Below are positions 6,655 through 15,789 of a stretch of 64,000 nt of DNA, in pieces. Positions within the stretch are counted from its first letter, which is position 1, and each line of letters opens with the position of its first letter. The notes below the pieces were generated by a model, which saw only the letters and a list, made by a program, of their open reading frames with translations, was not told where the DNA came from and made no database searches. Made by a program: the position numbers and the translations under genes. Source of the DNA: an uncultured Lachnospiraceae bacterium (GTDB taxonomy: Bacteria; Bacillota; Clostridia; Lachnospirales; Lachnospiraceae); contig CAKQYS010000005.1 of assembly GCA_934293375.1 (NCBI GenBank), positions 62,001 to 126,000 on the forward strand. The letters run 5' to 3'.

Positions 6655-8547
6655 CTACGCTAACACTGCATTGCCTGTATAAAGCTGATAATACCGTCCC
6701 TTCTGGGATAGCAGCTCCTCATGCGTGCCGCGCTCGATGATCCTGCCCTGCTCAAGAACCATGATACAATCACTATTCTTGACCGTCGATAACCGGTGTG
6801 CAATGACAAATGTAGTTCTTCCATGCATCAGCTTATCCATGCCGTCCTGCACAAGACGCTCTGTCCGTGTATCGATCGAGCTAGTCGCCTCATCCAGAAT
6901 CAACGCCGGCGGATCTGCAATCGCGGCTCTCGCAATCGCTAAGAGCTGCCTTTGTCCCTGACTCAGGTTCGCACCATCTCCGGTCAGAACCGTATCATAT
7001 CCCTGCGGCAATCTTCTGATAAATCCATCCGCATTTGCCAGCTTCGCAGCCGCTACCACATCCTCATCCGTAGCATCCAGTCTTCCGTATCGGATATTCT
7101 CCCGGACGCTCATACTGAACAAATGTGTATCCTGCAGCACGATCCCCAATGACCGCCGCAAATCAGCTTTTTTGATTTTATTCACATTGATGCCGTCATA
7201 CCGGATCTTGCCGTCCTGAATATCATAAAACCGATTGATCAGATTCGTAATCGTCGTCTTGCCGGCCCCTGTGGAGCCGACAAATGCAATCTTTTGTCCC
7301 GGCTGTGCATACAACGAAACATGATGCAGTACAATCTTATCATCATTGTATCCAAAATCCACATCATCAAATACAACATCACCCTTCAGTTCTACATAAG
7401 TAGTCGGATCTCCATTGGTATGTTTGTGTGCCCATGCCCACATACCGGTCCGCTTCTCGCTCGCCACAATACTGCCATTCTCTTTTGCTGCATTAACCAG
7501 CTCCACATAACCATCATCTGCCTCCGGCGCTTCATCCAACAGCCTGAAGATTCTCTCCGCACCGGCCAGTGCCATCACGATTGCATTGATCTGCATACTG
7601 ATCTGATTGATCGGCATATTAAAATTCTTGTTAAAGGTCAGAAAGCTGGCAAGCCGTCCCAATGTAAAACCTCCAATATTGCCAATCGCTAACACGCCAC
7701 CAACAATCGCACAAAGCACATAACTGATGTTTCCAAGCTGTGCATTGATCGGACCTAAAATATTGGAATAATTATTCGCACGATACGCACTTTCACACAA
7801 TGCATCATTCAACGCATCAAATGCAGCCTTACTTTCTTCTTCATGACAAAACACCTTGACAACCCGTTGTCCCTGCATCATTTCCTCGATATAGCCGTTC
7901 ACTGCACCAATGTCCTTCTGCTGTGCAATAAAATACTTCGCAGAAAGACCTCCGATCTTTCTCGTACAGGTAAGCATGACGCCAACCATCAAGAATGTCA
8001 AAACCGTAAGCGGTATATTCAATACCAGCATACAGACTGTCGTGCTGACAATCGTGATCGCACTGTTAAACAACTGTGGCATCGACTGGCTGATCATCTG
8101 CCGCAGGGTATCTGTATCATTGGTATACATAGACATAATGTCACCATGTGCATGCGTATCAAAATACTTGATCGGAAGCTGCTCCATCTTTGTAAACATC
8201 GCATCTCTGACCTTCTTCAACATACCCTGTGTCACATTTACCATGATCCGGTTATAGGTATAAGAAGCCACAATACCAATTCCATAAAAGCATGCCACAC
8301 GAAGAATCGCATGCAGAAGCGGTCCGTAATCCTTTGTCTCACTTTGCATGATCGGTGTAATATAATCATCGATCAACCGCTGCATAAACATGGTACCCTG
8401 CACATTTGCCAGCACATTTACAACAATACAAACCCCTACAAAGATGATCGCAGGTCCATAGTATTTCATCAGCATCCCCATGAGCCGTTTCATCAGCCTA
8501 CCGGGATTCTCTGGTCCTTTTCCCTTCATTCCTCTTGTATTACGCAT
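6655..8547 (-). CDS. ABC exporter half-transporter with canonical ATPase site (partner of the next gene)
   Basis: This 630-residue protein fuses six membrane helices (about 25-330) to a nucleotide-binding domain. It has Walker A GSTGAGKTT, a variant signature LSQGQ, Walker B LILDEATSSID with the catalytic Glu, and the H-loop IAHRLS. An insert of about 40 residues (EKRTGMWAWAHKH region) sits between the membrane and ATPase parts. It overlaps the preceding gene by 8 bp, so the two are made together. With its partner it should form a BmrCD/LmrCD-like heterodimeric exporter for drugs, lipids or peptides. The MarR regulator in the operon suggests response to a small toxic molecule. The substrate cannot be read from the sequence. 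Confidence 0.88.
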   Translation of the reverse strand: MRNTRGMKGKGPENPGRLMKRLMGMLMKYYGPAIIFVGVCIVVNVLANVQGTMFMQRLIDDYITPIMQSETKDYGPLLHAILRVACFYGIGIVASYTYNRIMVNVTQGMLKKVRDAMFTKMEQLPIKYFDTHAHGDIMSMYTNDTDTLRQMISQSMPQLFNSAITIVSTTVCMLVLNIPLTVLTFLMVGVMLTCTRKIGGLSAKYFIAQQKDIGAVNGYIEEMMQGQRVVKVFCHEEESKAAFDALNDALCESAYRANNYSNILGPINAQLGNISYVLCAIVGGVLAIGNIGGFTLGRLASFLTFNKNFNMPINQISMQINAIVMALAGAERIFRLLDEAPEADDGYVELVNAAKENGSIVASEKRTGMWAWAHKHTNGDPTTYVELKGDVVFDDVDFGYNDDKIVLHHVSLYAQPGQKIAFVGSTGAGKTTITNLINRFYDIQDGKIRYDGINVNKIKKADLRRSLGIVLQDTHLFSMSVRENIRYGRLDATDEDVVAAAKLANADGFIRRLPQGYDTVLTGDGANLSQGQRQLLAIARAAIADPPALILDEATSSIDTRTERLVQDGMDKLMHGRTTFVIAHRLSTVKNSDCIMVLEQGRIIERGTHEELLSQKGRYYQLYTGNAVLA

Positions 8548-10297
8548 TGGGCTTCACCTCCTCGTCAAAATCTCCACCATTTGTCTGTGATTCATATACC
8601 TCACGGTAAATGGCATTATTCTGAAGCAGTTCCGCATGGGTGCCGATGCCATTGATCTCACCCTCATGCATTACAATGATCCGGTCTGCCTGCTCCACAC
8701 TTGAAATTCTCTGTGCGATTATAATCTTGGTTGTATCCGGAATCTCTGTGGCAAATGCTTTTCTGATCTTTGCATCTGTCGCTGTATCAACCGCACTCGT
8801 AGAATCATCCAGAATCAGAATCTTCGGATTTTTCAGCAACGCTCTTGCAATGCAGAGTCTCTGTTTCTGTCCACCCGATACATTGGAGCCGCCCTGCTCA
8901 ATATAAGTATCATAGCCATCCGGCATCTTTTCAATAAATTCATCTGCACAGGCAAGTTCACAGGCATGTCTGCACATTGCATCCGTTACATCCTGATTGC
9001 CCCAGCGCAGATTTTCATAAATCGTACCACTGAACAGCGTATTTTTCTGCAGAACGACCGCTACCTGATTTCGCAGGGTTTCCATATCATATTCCCTGAC
9101 ATCCTTACCGCCAACCTTCACACAGCCCTTGGATACATCATACAGACGGCTGATCAGGCTCACCAGACTTGTCTTCGCACTACCGGTTCCACCGATGATA
9201 CCGATCGTCTCCCCGGCATGTATCTTCACATTGATATCCTTGAGCACATAATCCTTTGCATTTTCCTTATATCGGAAATACACATGCTCAAATTCCACAC
9301 TGCCATCCGGTACATGCATATCCGGCTGCTGCGGGTTCTGCAGGCTACTCTCCTCGTTGATCACCTCTGCGATTCGTCTGGCACTCGCCATACTCATACT
9401 GATCATGACAAATACCATGGACAGCATCATCAGACTCATTAAAATATTCATGCAATACGCAAGCAGACTCATCAGGTTCCCGGTGGTCAGCGAATCACTG
9501 ACGATCATATGCGCACCGACCCAGCTGATCAGCAGAATACAGCTATATACCGTAAACATCATGACCGGCATATTGAATGCCAGTACACTCTCCGCCTTGA
9601 CAAACATGTTATATACTTTGGCACTTGCCTGTGTAAATTTATTTGTCTCATATTCCTCCCGCACATATGCCTTCACAACACGGATTGCAGACACATTCTC
9701 CTGTACGCTGGCATTCAGATCATCGTATTTTTCAAATACCAGATTAAAATATTTGTTTGCCCGGCTGATAATGAAAAACAGTACACAGCCAAGCAGGATC
9801 ACAGCGATCAGATAAATACTTGCCACCCGTGCATTGATCAAAAATGCAGCAGTCATCGCACAGATCATGCTGGCAGGTGCCCGCATTCCCATTCTCAGGC
9901 TCATCATATACGCATTCTGTACATTTGTCACATCTGTCGTCATACGCGTTACCAGCCCTGCCGTGCTATACTTATCGATATTGGAAAAAGAGAAGGACTG
10001 GATATTATAGAACATCGCCTTTCTTAGATTTTTAGCAAAACCGGCGGATGCATATGCTCCACATTTTCCTCCCATCAATCCGGCAAATAAACCAATGGCT
10101 GCTGCCACGATCATCCATGCACCAACCATACAGATATGATGGATATCTCCACCCGGTACATTGACACCATCATCAATAATGGATGCCATCAAAAACGGCA
10201 CAACCGTCTCCATCAACACTTCCAGCAGCATCCACAATGGCGTCGCAATCGATGCTGCTTTATACTCTTTAATTTGTTTTCCTAATGTTTGAAACAT
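8540..10297 (-). CDS. ABC exporter half-transporter with degenerate ATPase site
   Basis: This is a 585-residue type IV exporter half: six membrane helices (about 15-300) and an ATPase domain. Walker A reads GGTGSAKTS, with Ala where Gly is usual. Walker B ends LILDDSTSAVD, with Asp replacing the catalytic Glu. The signature is VSGGQ and the switch His is replaced (IIAQRIS). These changes mark the non-catalytic site of heterodimeric exporters; the other subunit (next gene) carries the intact Glu and H-loop. The gene follows marR by 28 bp and overlaps the second exporter gene. It acts at the cytoplasmic membrane, exporting an unknown compound, probably under MarR repression. Confidence 0.88.
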   Translation of the reverse strand: MFQTLGKQIKEYKAASIATPLWMLLEVLMETVVPFLMASIIDDGVNVPGGDIHHICMVGAWMIVAAAIGLFAGLMGGKCGAYASAGFAKNLRKAMFYNIQSFSFSNIDKYSTAGLVTRMTTDVTNVQNAYMMSLRMGMRAPASMICAMTAAFLINARVASIYLIAVILLGCVLFFIISRANKYFNLVFEKYDDLNASVQENVSAIRVVKAYVREEYETNKFTQASAKVYNMFVKAESVLAFNMPVMMFTVYSCILLISWVGAHMIVSDSLTTGNLMSLLAYCMNILMSLMMLSMVFVMISMSMASARRIAEVINEESSLQNPQQPDMHVPDGSVEFEHVYFRYKENAKDYVLKDINVKIHAGETIGIIGGTGSAKTSLVSLISRLYDVSKGCVKVGGKDVREYDMETLRNQVAVVLQKNTLFSGTIYENLRWGNQDVTDAMCRHACELACADEFIEKMPDGYDTYIEQGGSNVSGGQKQRLCIARALLKNPKILILDDSTSAVDTATDAKIRKAFATEIPDTTKIIIAQRISSVEQADRIIVMHEGEINGIGTHAELLQNNAIYREVYESQTNGGDFDEEVKPNA

Positions 10298-10325
10298 ATC
10301 GGTCTCCTTTCTCTGTCAGATTTTT

Positions 10326-10793
10326 CTATCTGGAGTTGTCCAACCATGGACTTCCCAGATTCTCCATTGCCTGTCCCAGCTTCTGTGTCAGAGCAATAAA
10401 CTGTGCATTTTCCTCTTCCGTCAGACTTGCCGAAAGCTGTTCCTCCATCCCCTTGACCCGTGCATGAATCTTAGCCTCTAATGCCCGGCCATTCTCGGTC
10501 AGCTCCAACTTCTTCAATCTCGCATCCCGTGCCACACTATATCGGCATATCAGTCCATTCTTCTCCATTGCCTGCAATGTCTGTGTCACCGTCGACCTTC
10601 TAAGACAAAAGAATTCTTCCACATCCTTCTGGTATACTTCTGTTTCCTTTGACCGCACCGCAATATAATGCAAAATCCGGCTCTGGGAACCACTGATGCC
10701 TTCCTCCTGTGCAGCATGATGCAGATAATGCTTCACCTGATTGGACAAAATGATCACCAGATTTCCTATATGTTGATTTTTCTCCGCTTCCAT
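10326..10793 (-). CDS. MarR-family repressor of the ABC exporter operon
   Basis: This 155-residue protein has the MarR winged-helix layout: an N-terminal dimer helix (NLVIILSNQVKHYLHH), recognition region QKDVEEFFCLRRSTVTQTLQAMEKNGLI, and the wing YSVARDARLKKLELTENGR with the conserved D-R salt-bridge motif. It ends in long dimerisation helices. MarR proteins leave DNA on binding small phenolic or lipophilic ligands. It is the first gene of the exporter operon, preceded by a near-perfect palindrome overlapping the start of transcription, so it very likely represses itself and the exporter. Start ATG 10793 follows GGAGG. Confidence 0.9.
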   Translation of the reverse strand: MEAEKNQHIGNLVIILSNQVKHYLHHAAQEEGISGSQSRILHYIAVRSKETEVYQKDVEEFFCLRRSTVTQTLQAMEKNGLICRYSVARDARLKKLELTENGRALEAKIHARVKGMEEQLSASLTEEENAQFIALTQKLGQAMENLGSPWLDNSR

Positions 10794-10817
10794 GTAATAC
10801 CTCCATTCAACAAAAAA

Positions 10818-10861
10818 GTTCGGTTATGAATTGTTCGTATCCGAACAGTTCATAACCGAAC
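10818..10861. promoter_or_regulatory. MarR operator: 20-bp inverted repeat with 4-bp centre
   Basis: The arms are 10818-10837 and 10842-10861, identical as inverted repeats except for one base. The core is GTTCGGTTATGAA on each side. The palindrome starts 4 bp downstream of the -10 element and ends 24 bp before the marR start codon. Binding there would block transcription of marR and the exporter genes. Confidence 0.88.
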
Positions 10862-10864
10862 TAT

Positions 10865-10892
10865 ATAATACCACAATTTTGCAAAATTGCAA
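10865..10892 (-). promoter_or_regulatory. Sigma-A type promoter of the MarR-ABC exporter operon
   Basis: On the minus strand TTGCAA (10887-10892), a 16-bp spacer and TATTAT (10865-10870) precede the palindromic operator. The promoter lies between the end of atpC and marR. Confidence 0.7.
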
Positions 10893-10913
10893 GTGAACTT
10901 TTTGTGATCACGA

Positions 10914-11327
10914 TCATTTCATGTTGTATTTATCATAGCCTCGCAGTCTCGCCATCGCACGGGCAAGAGACGCTCTGGATACATGATACTCCATAATGCT
11001 CTGCTTCTGCTGTAGCTGCTCCTGCGCTCTCTCCTTCGCCTCCTGTGCACGGAATGCATCGATTTCCTCCGGCTTCTCGGCTGAGAATACAAACAACTCC
11101 ACGGTATTGTCCTTCACCTTCAGCAATCCGTCTGAGGTGATGGCAACATGGGTCTTGCCATCCGGTGTTTTGAAGCGAATCTCTCCAATATTGGTGCTTG
11201 TGGTCATTCTCTCGTGATGTGCCATGATTGCCATTTCCCCATCATATCCGGGAAACACCAAAAGCTCGCACGGACCGTCATAGAACACCTTATCACAGGC
11301 TATGATTTTCAAAGAAAATGTACTCAT
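10914..11327 (-). CDS. atpC: F1Fo ATP synthase epsilon subunit
   Basis: This 137-residue protein has the epsilon beta-sandwich (FSLKIIACDKVFYDGPCELLVFPGYDGEMAIMAHH) and a C-terminal two-helix region (AFRAQEAKERAQEQL..ARAMARLRGYDKY). It is the rotor protein that couples F1 to the c-ring and inhibits wasteful ATP hydrolysis. It is the last gene of the atp operon, 15 bp after atpD. No clear T-rich hairpin terminator is visible between its stop and the marR promoter. Confidence 0.95.
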   Translation of the reverse strand: MSTFSLKIIACDKVFYDGPCELLVFPGYDGEMAIMAHHERMTTSTNIGEIRFKTPDGKTHVAITSDGLLKVKDNTVELFVFSAEKPEEIDAFRAQEAKERAQEQLQQKQSIMEYHVSRASLARAMARLRGYDKYNMK

Positions 11328-11342
11328 CCGCTATCCCTTCCT

Positions 11343-12737
11343 TTATTCCTGCATAGAAGCTGCCTTCTCCTTGACATCCTCAATGGTTCCGACATTAAAG
11401 AATGCAGCCTCCGGATAAGCGTCCATTTCACCATCCAAAATTGCCTTGAATCCCTTAATGGTCTCCTCAACCGGCACAAACTCACCCTTCACACCCGTAA
11501 AGTTCTCCGCTACATGGAATGGCTGCGACAGGAATCTTTGTACCTTTCTGGCACGGTATACAGTCTGCTTATCCTCATCAGACAGCTCCTCCATACCCAG
11601 AATGGCAATGATATCCTGCAGCTCCTTATACTTCTGTAAAGTCTCCTGCACCTGTCTGGCAACTGCATAATGCTCCTCACCCACAACATCCGGCTCCAGA
11701 ATTCTGGATGTAGACTCCAGCGGATCGACTGCCGGATAAATACCCTGCTCTACGATCTTACGCGAAAGCACGGTTGTCGCATCCAGATGGGAGAATGTAG
11801 TTGCAGGTGCCGGATCTGTCAGGTCATCTGCAGGCACATACACCGCCTGTACAGAAGTAACAGAACCCTTCTTCGTAGACGCAATTCTTTCCTGCAGCTC
11901 ACCAAGATCATTGGCCAGCGTCGGCTGATAACCGACTGCAGACGGCATACGCCCAAGCAGTGCCGATACCTCTGATCCTGCCTGTACAAATCGGAAAATA
12001 TTATCAATAAACAGCAGCACATCCTGATTCTTGACATCACGGAAATACTCTGCCATGGTCAGTCCTGTTTCTGCCACACGCATACGGGCACCCGGTGATT
12101 CATTCATCTGTCCAAATACCAATGCGGTCTTGTCAAGCACGCCGGATTCCTTCATCTCATTCCACAGATCATTTCCCTCTCTCGAACGCTCTCCGACACC
12201 GGTAAAGATGGAATATCCGCCACTCTCCGTTGCAATATTATGAATCAGCTCCTGGATCAGAACTGTCTTTCCTACACCGGCACCACCAAACAGACCGATC
12301 TTACCACCCTTGGCATATGGTGCTAACAGATCAATAACCTTGATACCGGTCTCTAACATCTCCACAACCGGACTCTGATCTTCAAATGTAGGCGGTTCCC
12401 TGTGAATACACCAGTGTTCTGCATCTTCCAGACTCTCCTTGTCATCCAGTGTCTCACCTAATACATTAAATAATCGGCCAAGTGTTGCCTCTCCTACAGG
12501 GACCTGTATACCGGAGCCTGTTGCCACAACCTCCATATCTCTGCACAGACCCTCACTGGCAGCCAGCATAATACATCGAACCACATTATGTCCAATGTGC
12601 TGGGAAACCTCCATCACACATTTTTTTCCATGATTCATGACATACAATGCATCCTTGATAGAAGGCAGATTGCCATTTTCAAATTCTACATCTACTACAG
12701 GTCCGGAAACCTGTACGATCTTTCCTATATTTTCCAT
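11343..12737 (-). CDS. atpD: F1Fo ATP synthase beta subunit (catalytic)
   Basis: The product has 464 residues from ATG 12737. A GTG five codons upstream, overlapping the atpG stop, is the alternative start. The P-loop is GGAGVGKTV, followed by the catalytic GERSREGNDLW, the Walker B segment DVLLFIDNIFRF, the DELSEED-like loop MEELSDEDKQ, and PSAVGYQPTLANDLG. It binds and converts ADP and phosphate at the alpha-beta interfaces of the F1 head. The length is normal and no key residue is missing. The ribosome site AAAGGTGA includes the atpG stop, so the two are probably coupled. Confidence 0.96.
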   Translation of the reverse strand: MENIGKIVQVSGPVVDVEFENGNLPSIKDALYVMNHGKKCVMEVSQHIGHNVVRCIMLAASEGLCRDMEVVATGSGIQVPVGEATLGRLFNVLGETLDDKESLEDAEHWCIHREPPTFEDQSPVVEMLETGIKVIDLLAPYAKGGKIGLFGGAGVGKTVLIQELIHNIATESGGYSIFTGVGERSREGNDLWNEMKESGVLDKTALVFGQMNESPGARMRVAETGLTMAEYFRDVKNQDVLLFIDNIFRFVQAGSEVSALLGRMPSAVGYQPTLANDLGELQERIASTKKGSVTSVQAVYVPADDLTDPAPATTFSHLDATTVLSRKIVEQGIYPAVDPLESTSRILEPDVVGEEHYAVARQVQETLQKYKELQDIIAILGMEELSDEDKQTVYRARKVQRFLSQPFHVAENFTGVKGEFVPVEETIKGFKAILDGEMDAYPEAAFFNVGTIEDVKEKAASMQE

Positions 12738-12748
12738 AGTGTGACATC

Positions 12749-13699
12749 TCACCTTTCTTGTTTCTTCTTTTTCTTCTTCAGGGCTTTGGCACCACCGATC
12801 ACTTCTGTGATCTCCTGTGTGATGGCAGCCTGTCTGACACGGTTATACTCCACAGATAACTCTCTTAACATCTCCTGTGCATTGTCTGTCGCAGACTGCA
12901 TTGCCATCATTCTGGCATTTTCCTCACTTGCTGAGCCCTCAACCAATACGCCATACATAAAACCTGTCACATAATTATATACTAATTTTTCCAGTATCTG
13001 CTTCGGTGATGGATAGATCAAAAACCAGTCATCCGCCTTTTCTGCCGCTTCCTTATCGTAGTTACCACGACCCTTTTGCGATGCATCCAACATCTCCTGC
13101 TTGATAAACTCATGCGTCTTCAGTGGCAGGATCTCATTGACCTCCACCTCTTCCTTCATACTGTTTACCATTCTGGTAAAGATGACATAGACCTCATCAA
13201 TCTCTTCTTCCTTATACAGCTCCACAATATATTCGGTAATCATTCTTGCCCTGTGGATAGATGGATTATTCGTAGAATATCGAAATCCTTCATCCATCTG
13301 ATATCCCTGACTGGCAAAATATTGTCTGCCGATCTCTCCCACCACAAGCAGGCGGTATTTCTCTGCCTGATCGAGCATCGCAGCCGCTTCCTTCAACACA
13401 TTGTGATTATACGCACCGGCCATACCCTTATCACCGGTGATCACCACAAATGCCTTCGTTTTCACAGTCTCATGCTGATCCTTACCCCGGTTATCAAAAT
13501 ACAGATGCTGCATATCAGGAAAATGTAACAGAATATCTGATATCTGTGCCTGCAATCCATAGAAATACGGTTCCGTATTATCCAGTTTCTGTCTGGCCTT
13601 ACGAAGCTTCATGGAAGACATCATATACATGGCTTTTGTAATCTTCATCGTATCCTGAATACTCTTGATTCGATTGGATATTTCCTTTGCATTTGCCAC
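12749..13699 (-). CDS. atpG: F1Fo ATP synthase gamma subunit
   Basis: This 316-residue central shaft subunit has the conserved N-terminal helix (AKEISNRIKSIQDTMKITKAMYMMSSMKLRKA), the middle ITGDKGMAGAYNHNVLKEA fold, and the C-terminal helix (MAMQSATDNAQEML..NRVRQAAITQEITEVIGGA). A lysine-rich extension (KKKKKKQER) follows. The protein turns inside the alpha3beta3 head and links it to the c-ring. It is slightly longer than the usual 285-290 residues. It starts 36 bp after the delta-alpha fusion gene. Confidence 0.95.
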   Translation of the reverse strand: MANAKEISNRIKSIQDTMKITKAMYMMSSMKLRKARQKLDNTEPYFYGLQAQISDILLHFPDMQHLYFDNRGKDQHETVKTKAFVVITGDKGMAGAYNHNVLKEAAAMLDQAEKYRLLVVGEIGRQYFASQGYQMDEGFRYSTNNPSIHRARMITEYIVELYKEEEIDEVYVIFTRMVNSMKEEVEVNEILPLKTHEFIKQEMLDASQKGRGNYDKEAAEKADDWFLIYPSPKQILEKLVYNYVTGFMYGVLVEGSASEENARMMAMQSATDNAQEMLRELSVEYNRVRQAAITQEITEVIGGAKALKKKKKKQER

Positions 13700-13735
13700 T
13701 TTTCTACCTCCATCGTGTACTCTTAGTGCTTCCTA

Positions 13736-15787
13736 CTACGCTTGTACAGATTCTTCGTCAGGTGCAGTCAGCTGTGTTTTAAATGCAACAGCTGCATCCA
13801 CGATAGCCTCCTTCACATCCTCAGGCAGATCCTTTGATGCCTCAAGCTGGCTGATAATATCTGCATGATTGACTGCGAAATCATTTAACATATCCAAACG
13901 GAACTGCTTGATCTGCTCCGCCGGAACATCACTAAATACATGTGCATTGGCTGCGACCAGCGTAATGACCTGCTGTGCCATGGTAAACGGATGTCCCAGT
14001 GGCTGCTTTAACAGCTCCATCAAAGCGCGTCCGTGTGCCAGCTGCTTCTTTGTGCCCTCGTCCAGATCGGATGAGAACTGGGTAAATACCTCCATCTCCC
14101 GGTACTGTGCAAGATCAATACGGATACTTCCTGCAGCCTTCTTCATAGCCTTTGTCTGAGCCGCACCACCCACACGGGATACAGACAGACCTACATTAAC
14201 AGCCGGCCGTTGTCCTGCATTAAATAATTCACTCTCTAAATAGATCTGACCATCTGTGATAGATATGACATTGGTCGGAATATACGCAGACACATCGCCT
14301 GCCTGTGTCTCAATGATCGGCAGTGCCGTGATCGAACCGCCACCTGCCTCCGGTGTCACTCTTGAAGACCGCTCCAGCAGTCTTGAATGCAGATAGAACA
14401 CATCACCCGGATATGCCTCTCGTCCCGGAGACCGCTCCAGCAACAGAGAAATCGCACGGTATGCCACAGCATGCTTTGACAAGTCATCATATACGATCAG
14501 GACATCTTTTCCCTGATACATAAAATACTCTGCAAGTGCCGTACCGGAATAAGGTGCAATGTACTGCAGTGGTGCCGGATCGGATGCCGTCGCAGACACA
14601 ATGATGGTATAATCCATCGCATCATTCTTCTTTAATGTATTCACAAGCTTTGCAATCGTAGAAGCCTTCTGTCCAATTGCAACATAGACACAGATCACAT
14701 CCTTGCCCTTCTGATTCAGAATGGTATCCATTGCGATCGATGTCTTACCGGTCTGACGATCACCGATGATCAGCTCTCTCTGACCACGACCGATCGGGAA
14801 CATAGAATCAATCGAAAGAATTCCTGTTTCCATTGGAACCGATACAGATTTACGATCTACAATACTCGGTGCCGGATTCTCGATCGGACGATATCCATCC
14901 GCCTCAATCTCTCCTTCTCCATCCAGTGGGGCACCCAGAGCATCGACAATTCTTCCCAGAAATGCCTCACCAACCGGTATACCCGCCATCTTGCCTGTAC
15001 GGGCAACCCGGCTGCCTTCATGGATCTCTGTATCACGGCCAAACAGGATAACTCCGATCTCATCACGACGCACATCCTGTACCATGCCCTTCACACCACA
15101 GTCAAATATCACAATTTCACCATAGCAGGCATGATCGATACCATCTACATTGACGATGCCATCACCAACCCAGTTGACAACGCCGATTTCCTTATTCTTG
15201 GCCTCTAACGCAAAGTCCTCAATACTGCTTCGCAGAATAGAGATAATATTCTCCTCACTGACTGACGCACCTGTATGGGACACCGCACCCGCAATCTTCG
15301 TCTTCAGCTGCTCGATACGACCCTGTTCACTCCAGTCATATTCTTTGGTACCCACACGGAGGATAAAACCGCTCTTTAAGGACTTATCCTGCTTCATTTC
15401 GATCTCCATATCCTCAGAACCAAATTCCTTGTAGAGGAATTTACGGATCCCCGAAAGCTGCTCCTCATCCGGTGCTGTCACATAGACAAGCTCTGCTTTC
15501 ATCTCTTGGTTTGTGGGTTCCTTCTCATAGTTATCATATGCGGTAACAATCTCATCAAATAAAGAAAAGTCATTGTTATCACACAAAATCTTAATAAAAT
15601 TACGAATTTCCTTTGGAAATACACGCTCGATCACCAGGTGCTTCTTTTCTATCGCCACGGCCGGATTCTCAAAATCCACTCTCACCTGTGGCACCACCTC
15701 AAGAATCTCTTTCACTTGCGTTAGCATTTCTCTCGGAATATCTGTTTTGCGCAAATCTGCTGCATAATTTAATGCTTCCTGAGTCAC
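13736..15787 (-). CDS. Fused F1Fo ATP synthase delta-alpha subunit (683 aa)
   Basis: One uninterrupted frame covers two subunits. Residues 1-170 match delta (OSCP): an N-terminal helical domain (ALNYAADLRKTDIPREMLTQ), then AELVYVTAPDEEQLSGIRKFL, KSGFILRVGTKEYDWS and a final helix (EQLKTKIAG). After a short linker (about 171-178) a complete alpha subunit follows: SEENIISILRSSIEDF, P-loop GDRQTGKTS, ALPIIETQAGDVSAYIPTN and RVGGAAQTKAMK. No stop codon separates them and no separate atpH or atpA lies in the operon, so a tether between stator and head is real if the assembly is right. It starts 2 bp after the b-subunit gene. An enzyme with three alpha copies would carry three delta domains unless they are processed. 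Confidence 0.93.
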   Translation of the reverse strand: MTQEALNYAADLRKTDIPREMLTQVKEILEVVPQVRVDFENPAVAIEKKHLVIERVFPKEIRNFIKILCDNNDFSLFDEIVTAYDNYEKEPTNQEMKAELVYVTAPDEEQLSGIRKFLYKEFGSEDMEIEMKQDKSLKSGFILRVGTKEYDWSEQGRIEQLKTKIAGAVSHTGASVSEENIISILRSSIEDFALEAKNKEIGVVNWVGDGIVNVDGIDHACYGEIVIFDCGVKGMVQDVRRDEIGVILFGRDTEIHEGSRVARTGKMAGIPVGEAFLGRIVDALGAPLDGEGEIEADGYRPIENPAPSIVDRKSVSVPMETGILSIDSMFPIGRGQRELIIGDRQTGKTSIAMDTILNQKGKDVICVYVAIGQKASTIAKLVNTLKKNDAMDYTIIVSATASDPAPLQYIAPYSGTALAEYFMYQGKDVLIVYDDLSKHAVAYRAISLLLERSPGREAYPGDVFYLHSRLLERSSRVTPEAGGGSITALPIIETQAGDVSAYIPTNVISITDGQIYLESELFNAGQRPAVNVGLSVSRVGGAAQTKAMKKAAGSIRIDLAQYREMEVFTQFSSDLDEGTKKQLAHGRALMELLKQPLGHPFTMAQQVITLVAANAHVFSDVPAEQIKQFRLDMLNDFAVNHADIISQLEASKDLPEDVKEAIVDAAVAFKTQLTAPDEESVQA

Positions 15788-15789
15788 TG

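Noticed and set aside
7843..8655. Plus-strand open frame of 270 codons opposite the ABC exporter genes
   Set aside because: It is His/Cys-rich antisense reading of a codon-biased real gene; no start signal is seen.
10862..10913. Terminator of the atp operon after atpC
   Set aside because: A CAATTTTGCAAAATTG palindrome is present, but it has almost no loop and no T-run, so I did not call it.
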